DNA of 64,000 nucleotides from Alphaproteobacteria bacterium (GTDB lineage: Bacteria; Pseudomonadota; Alphaproteobacteria; Micropepsales; Micropepsaceae): positions 38,333-102,332 of the forward strand of contig JAFKEW010000056.1 of assembly GCA_017308375.1 (NCBI GenBank), read 5' to 3'. The stretch's first letter is position 1. Every line of letters begins with the position of its first letter. Position numbers and translations under genes: made by a program. The notes beneath the pieces were generated by a model that ran no database searches, was not told where the DNA came from, and saw only the letters and a program-made list of their open reading frames with translations. Shown here piece after piece: positions 62,871 through 64,000 of the stretch.

Positions 62871-64000
62871 CGGTCGAGCCTGCTGGCGATAAAGGTGCGC
62901 ACCTGTTCGAGATTGTTCGGCAGGGTCTGAACGCGCTCCACCCCGTCATAGAGGCCCTTGAGGCGCGGCGGCAAGGGGGGCACTTGACCGGTGGCCCGGC
63001 GCACCGCATCCGGGAACTTTGCCGGGTGCGCCGTCGAGAGCACAACCACGGGCGCGGCGCCGCCGCGATAGGCTTCCGCAGCCGTCATCGCGACCGCGGT
63101 GTGCGGGTCGATCAGCCGGCCGCAGTCCCGGTAGATGCGCGCGATGGTGGCAAGGGTTTCGGCATCGTCCGAGCGGCTGGCTGCATAGCGGGCCGCGAGC
63201 GATTGCCGGACCGGGTCGGGCAACACCAGACGGCGGGTGCGGGCGAAATCCGCCATCGCGCCACGAAGCCAGTCCGCGTCGCGGCCAGACGCCTCGAACA
63301 GCGCGCGTTCGAAATTGCTCGCCACCTGAATGTCCATCGACGGGCTGAGGGTGGCGTGCACCTCCCCCGTTTCATAAACACCACGGTTCAAGGCACGGGC
63401 AAGAATGTCATTCTGATTGGTGGCGACGACGAGGCGTTCGGCCGCGAGACCCATGCGCATCGCCGCCTCACCCGCAAAAACATCGCCGAAATTGCCGGTC
63501 GGCACCACGAAAATGGGCGGTGCATCGAGTGTGGCGGCAGCGGTGAAGTAATAGACGATCTGCGCTGCGATGCGGACGAAGTTGATCGAATTGACGGCGG
63601 TGAGGTTCACATCGTTCGCAAAGGTGGTATCGGCAAACAGCGCCTTGACGATGGCCTGTGCGTCGTCGAACGAACCTTCAAGCGCGATGTTGTGCACATT
63701 GCCGAACGGGGCGGTGGTCATCTGCAGGCGTTGAACCTCGCTCACCCGGCCCTTGGGATGCAGCACGAAGACATCGAGATTGGGCATGCCGCCAAGGGCG
63801 GCGATGGCGGCAGAGCCGGTATCGCCCGAGGTGGCGGCAACAACAGTGGCGCGCCGCCCGCGTTCGGCCAGCGCGCGGGCGAACATCCGCCCCAGCAACT
63901 GCATCGCCACATCCTTGAAGGCGAGCGTGGGGCCGTGAAACAGCTCCAGCAGGTGGAGGCCCTGCCCCAACGGCACCAGCGGGGCGACGGCCGGGGTTTC
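62867..64000 (-). CDS. thrC: Threonine synthase (5' end outside window)
   Basis: A minus-strand frame enters from the right edge and ends at 62867; the first residues seen are ETPAVAPLVPLG, so perhaps the first 80-90 are missing. GPTLAFKDVAMQLLG contains the PLP lysine, VVAATSGDTGSAAIAALGG and VVPTGNFGDVFAGEAAMRMG bind the phosphate, matching the larger, fungal-like class of ThrC. It converts O-phosphohomoserine to threonine, the product of ThrB encoded in the same window. The M16 peptidase gene overlaps its stop. Confidence 0.95.
   Translation of the reverse strand, partial: ETPAVAPLVPLGQGLHLLELFHGPTLAFKDVAMQLLGRMFARALAERGRRATVVAATSGDTGSAAIAALGGMPNLDVFVLHPKGRVSEVQRLQMTTAPFGNVHNIALEGSFDDAQAIVKALFADTTFANDVNLTAVNSINFVRIAAQIVYYFTAAATLDAPPIFVVPTGNFGDVFAGEAAMRMGLAAERLVVATNQNDILARALNRGVYETGEVHATLSPSMDIQVASNFERALFEASGRDADWLRGAMADFARTRRLVLPDPVRQSLAARYAASRSDDAETLATIARIYRDCGRLIDPHTAVAMTAAEAYRGGAAPVVVLSTAHPAKFPDAVRRATGQVPPLPPRLKGLYDGVERVQTLPNNLEQVRTFIASRLDR

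Overview
The window is a GC-rich, gene-dense stretch of chromosome from an alphaproteobacterium. I cannot fix the genus. The pointers are the order rne / amiC-mrcA-prfB, a complex I NDUFA12-type subunit beside mlaD, a DUF2155 gene and aat, an IscR-headed suf operon with two cysteine desulfurases, a fused ThiS-ThiG protein, a B12-dependent ribonucleotide reductase and a tandem glycine riboswitch ahead of gcvT. I saw no rRNA, tRNA, transposase, integrase, phage gene or CRISPR array. Codon and base use look uniform, so this reads as core chromosome rather than an accessory island.

Layout. 1-9.1 kb: a membrane M28 peptidase (3' end outside the window), a DEAD-box RNA helicase, a coniferyl-aldehyde-type dehydrogenase, a diguanylate cyclase, a PaaG-like crotonase and a secreted M13 metallopeptidase. 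9.06-16.8 kb: a minus-strand iron-sulfur assembly operon iscR-iscS-like-sufB-sufC-sufD-sufS-sufU-sufT-sufA, with a near-perfect IscR type-1 operator laid over its promoter. sufD is split by a frameshift. 16.9-23.3 kb: an alpha/beta hydrolase, anmK, tyrS and a giant AsmA-like envelope protein that is also frameshifted. 23.4-26.1 kb: a Bcp peroxiredoxin, then an overlapping M23 peptidase-bactofilin pair. 26.1-34.9 kb: amiC-mrcA-tonB-like-prfB on the minus strand (prfB keeps the classical programmed frameshift), divergent from rne.

34.9-43.2 kb: an M48-TPR peptidase and a DsbA-like oxidoreductase, thiSG, aroQ-accB-accC, doxX, aat, and on the minus strand ndufa12-mlaD-DUF2155; aat and the DUF2155 gene overlap antisense by 148 nt. 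43.4-47.5 kb: nrdJ with NrdR-like boxes upstream and a strong terminator. 47.5-52.8 kb: a DUF1203 gene and the complete glycine cleavage operon gcvT-gcvH-gcvPA-gcvPB behind a consensus promoter and a tandem glycine riboswitch. 52.8-64 kb: a lipoprotein gene with argS, thrB-rnhA, a Prx5-type peroxiredoxin, yqgE, and a minus-strand run thrC-M16 peptidase-GNAT-EAL protein; the 5' end of thrC lies outside the window.

The genes mostly form ordinary housekeeping units: Fe-S supply under IscR feedback, cell-wall synthesis and remodelling, fatty-acid initiation, one-carbon flux under glycine control, and threonine synthesis. I found no convincing new multi-gene system. The most unusual signals are two independent frame breaks (sufD and the AsmA-like gene), each of which looks like a small internal deletion rather than a single-base slip, the ThiS-ThiG fusion with an internal Gly-Gly-Gly, and the long antisense overlap of aat with the DUF2155 gene.
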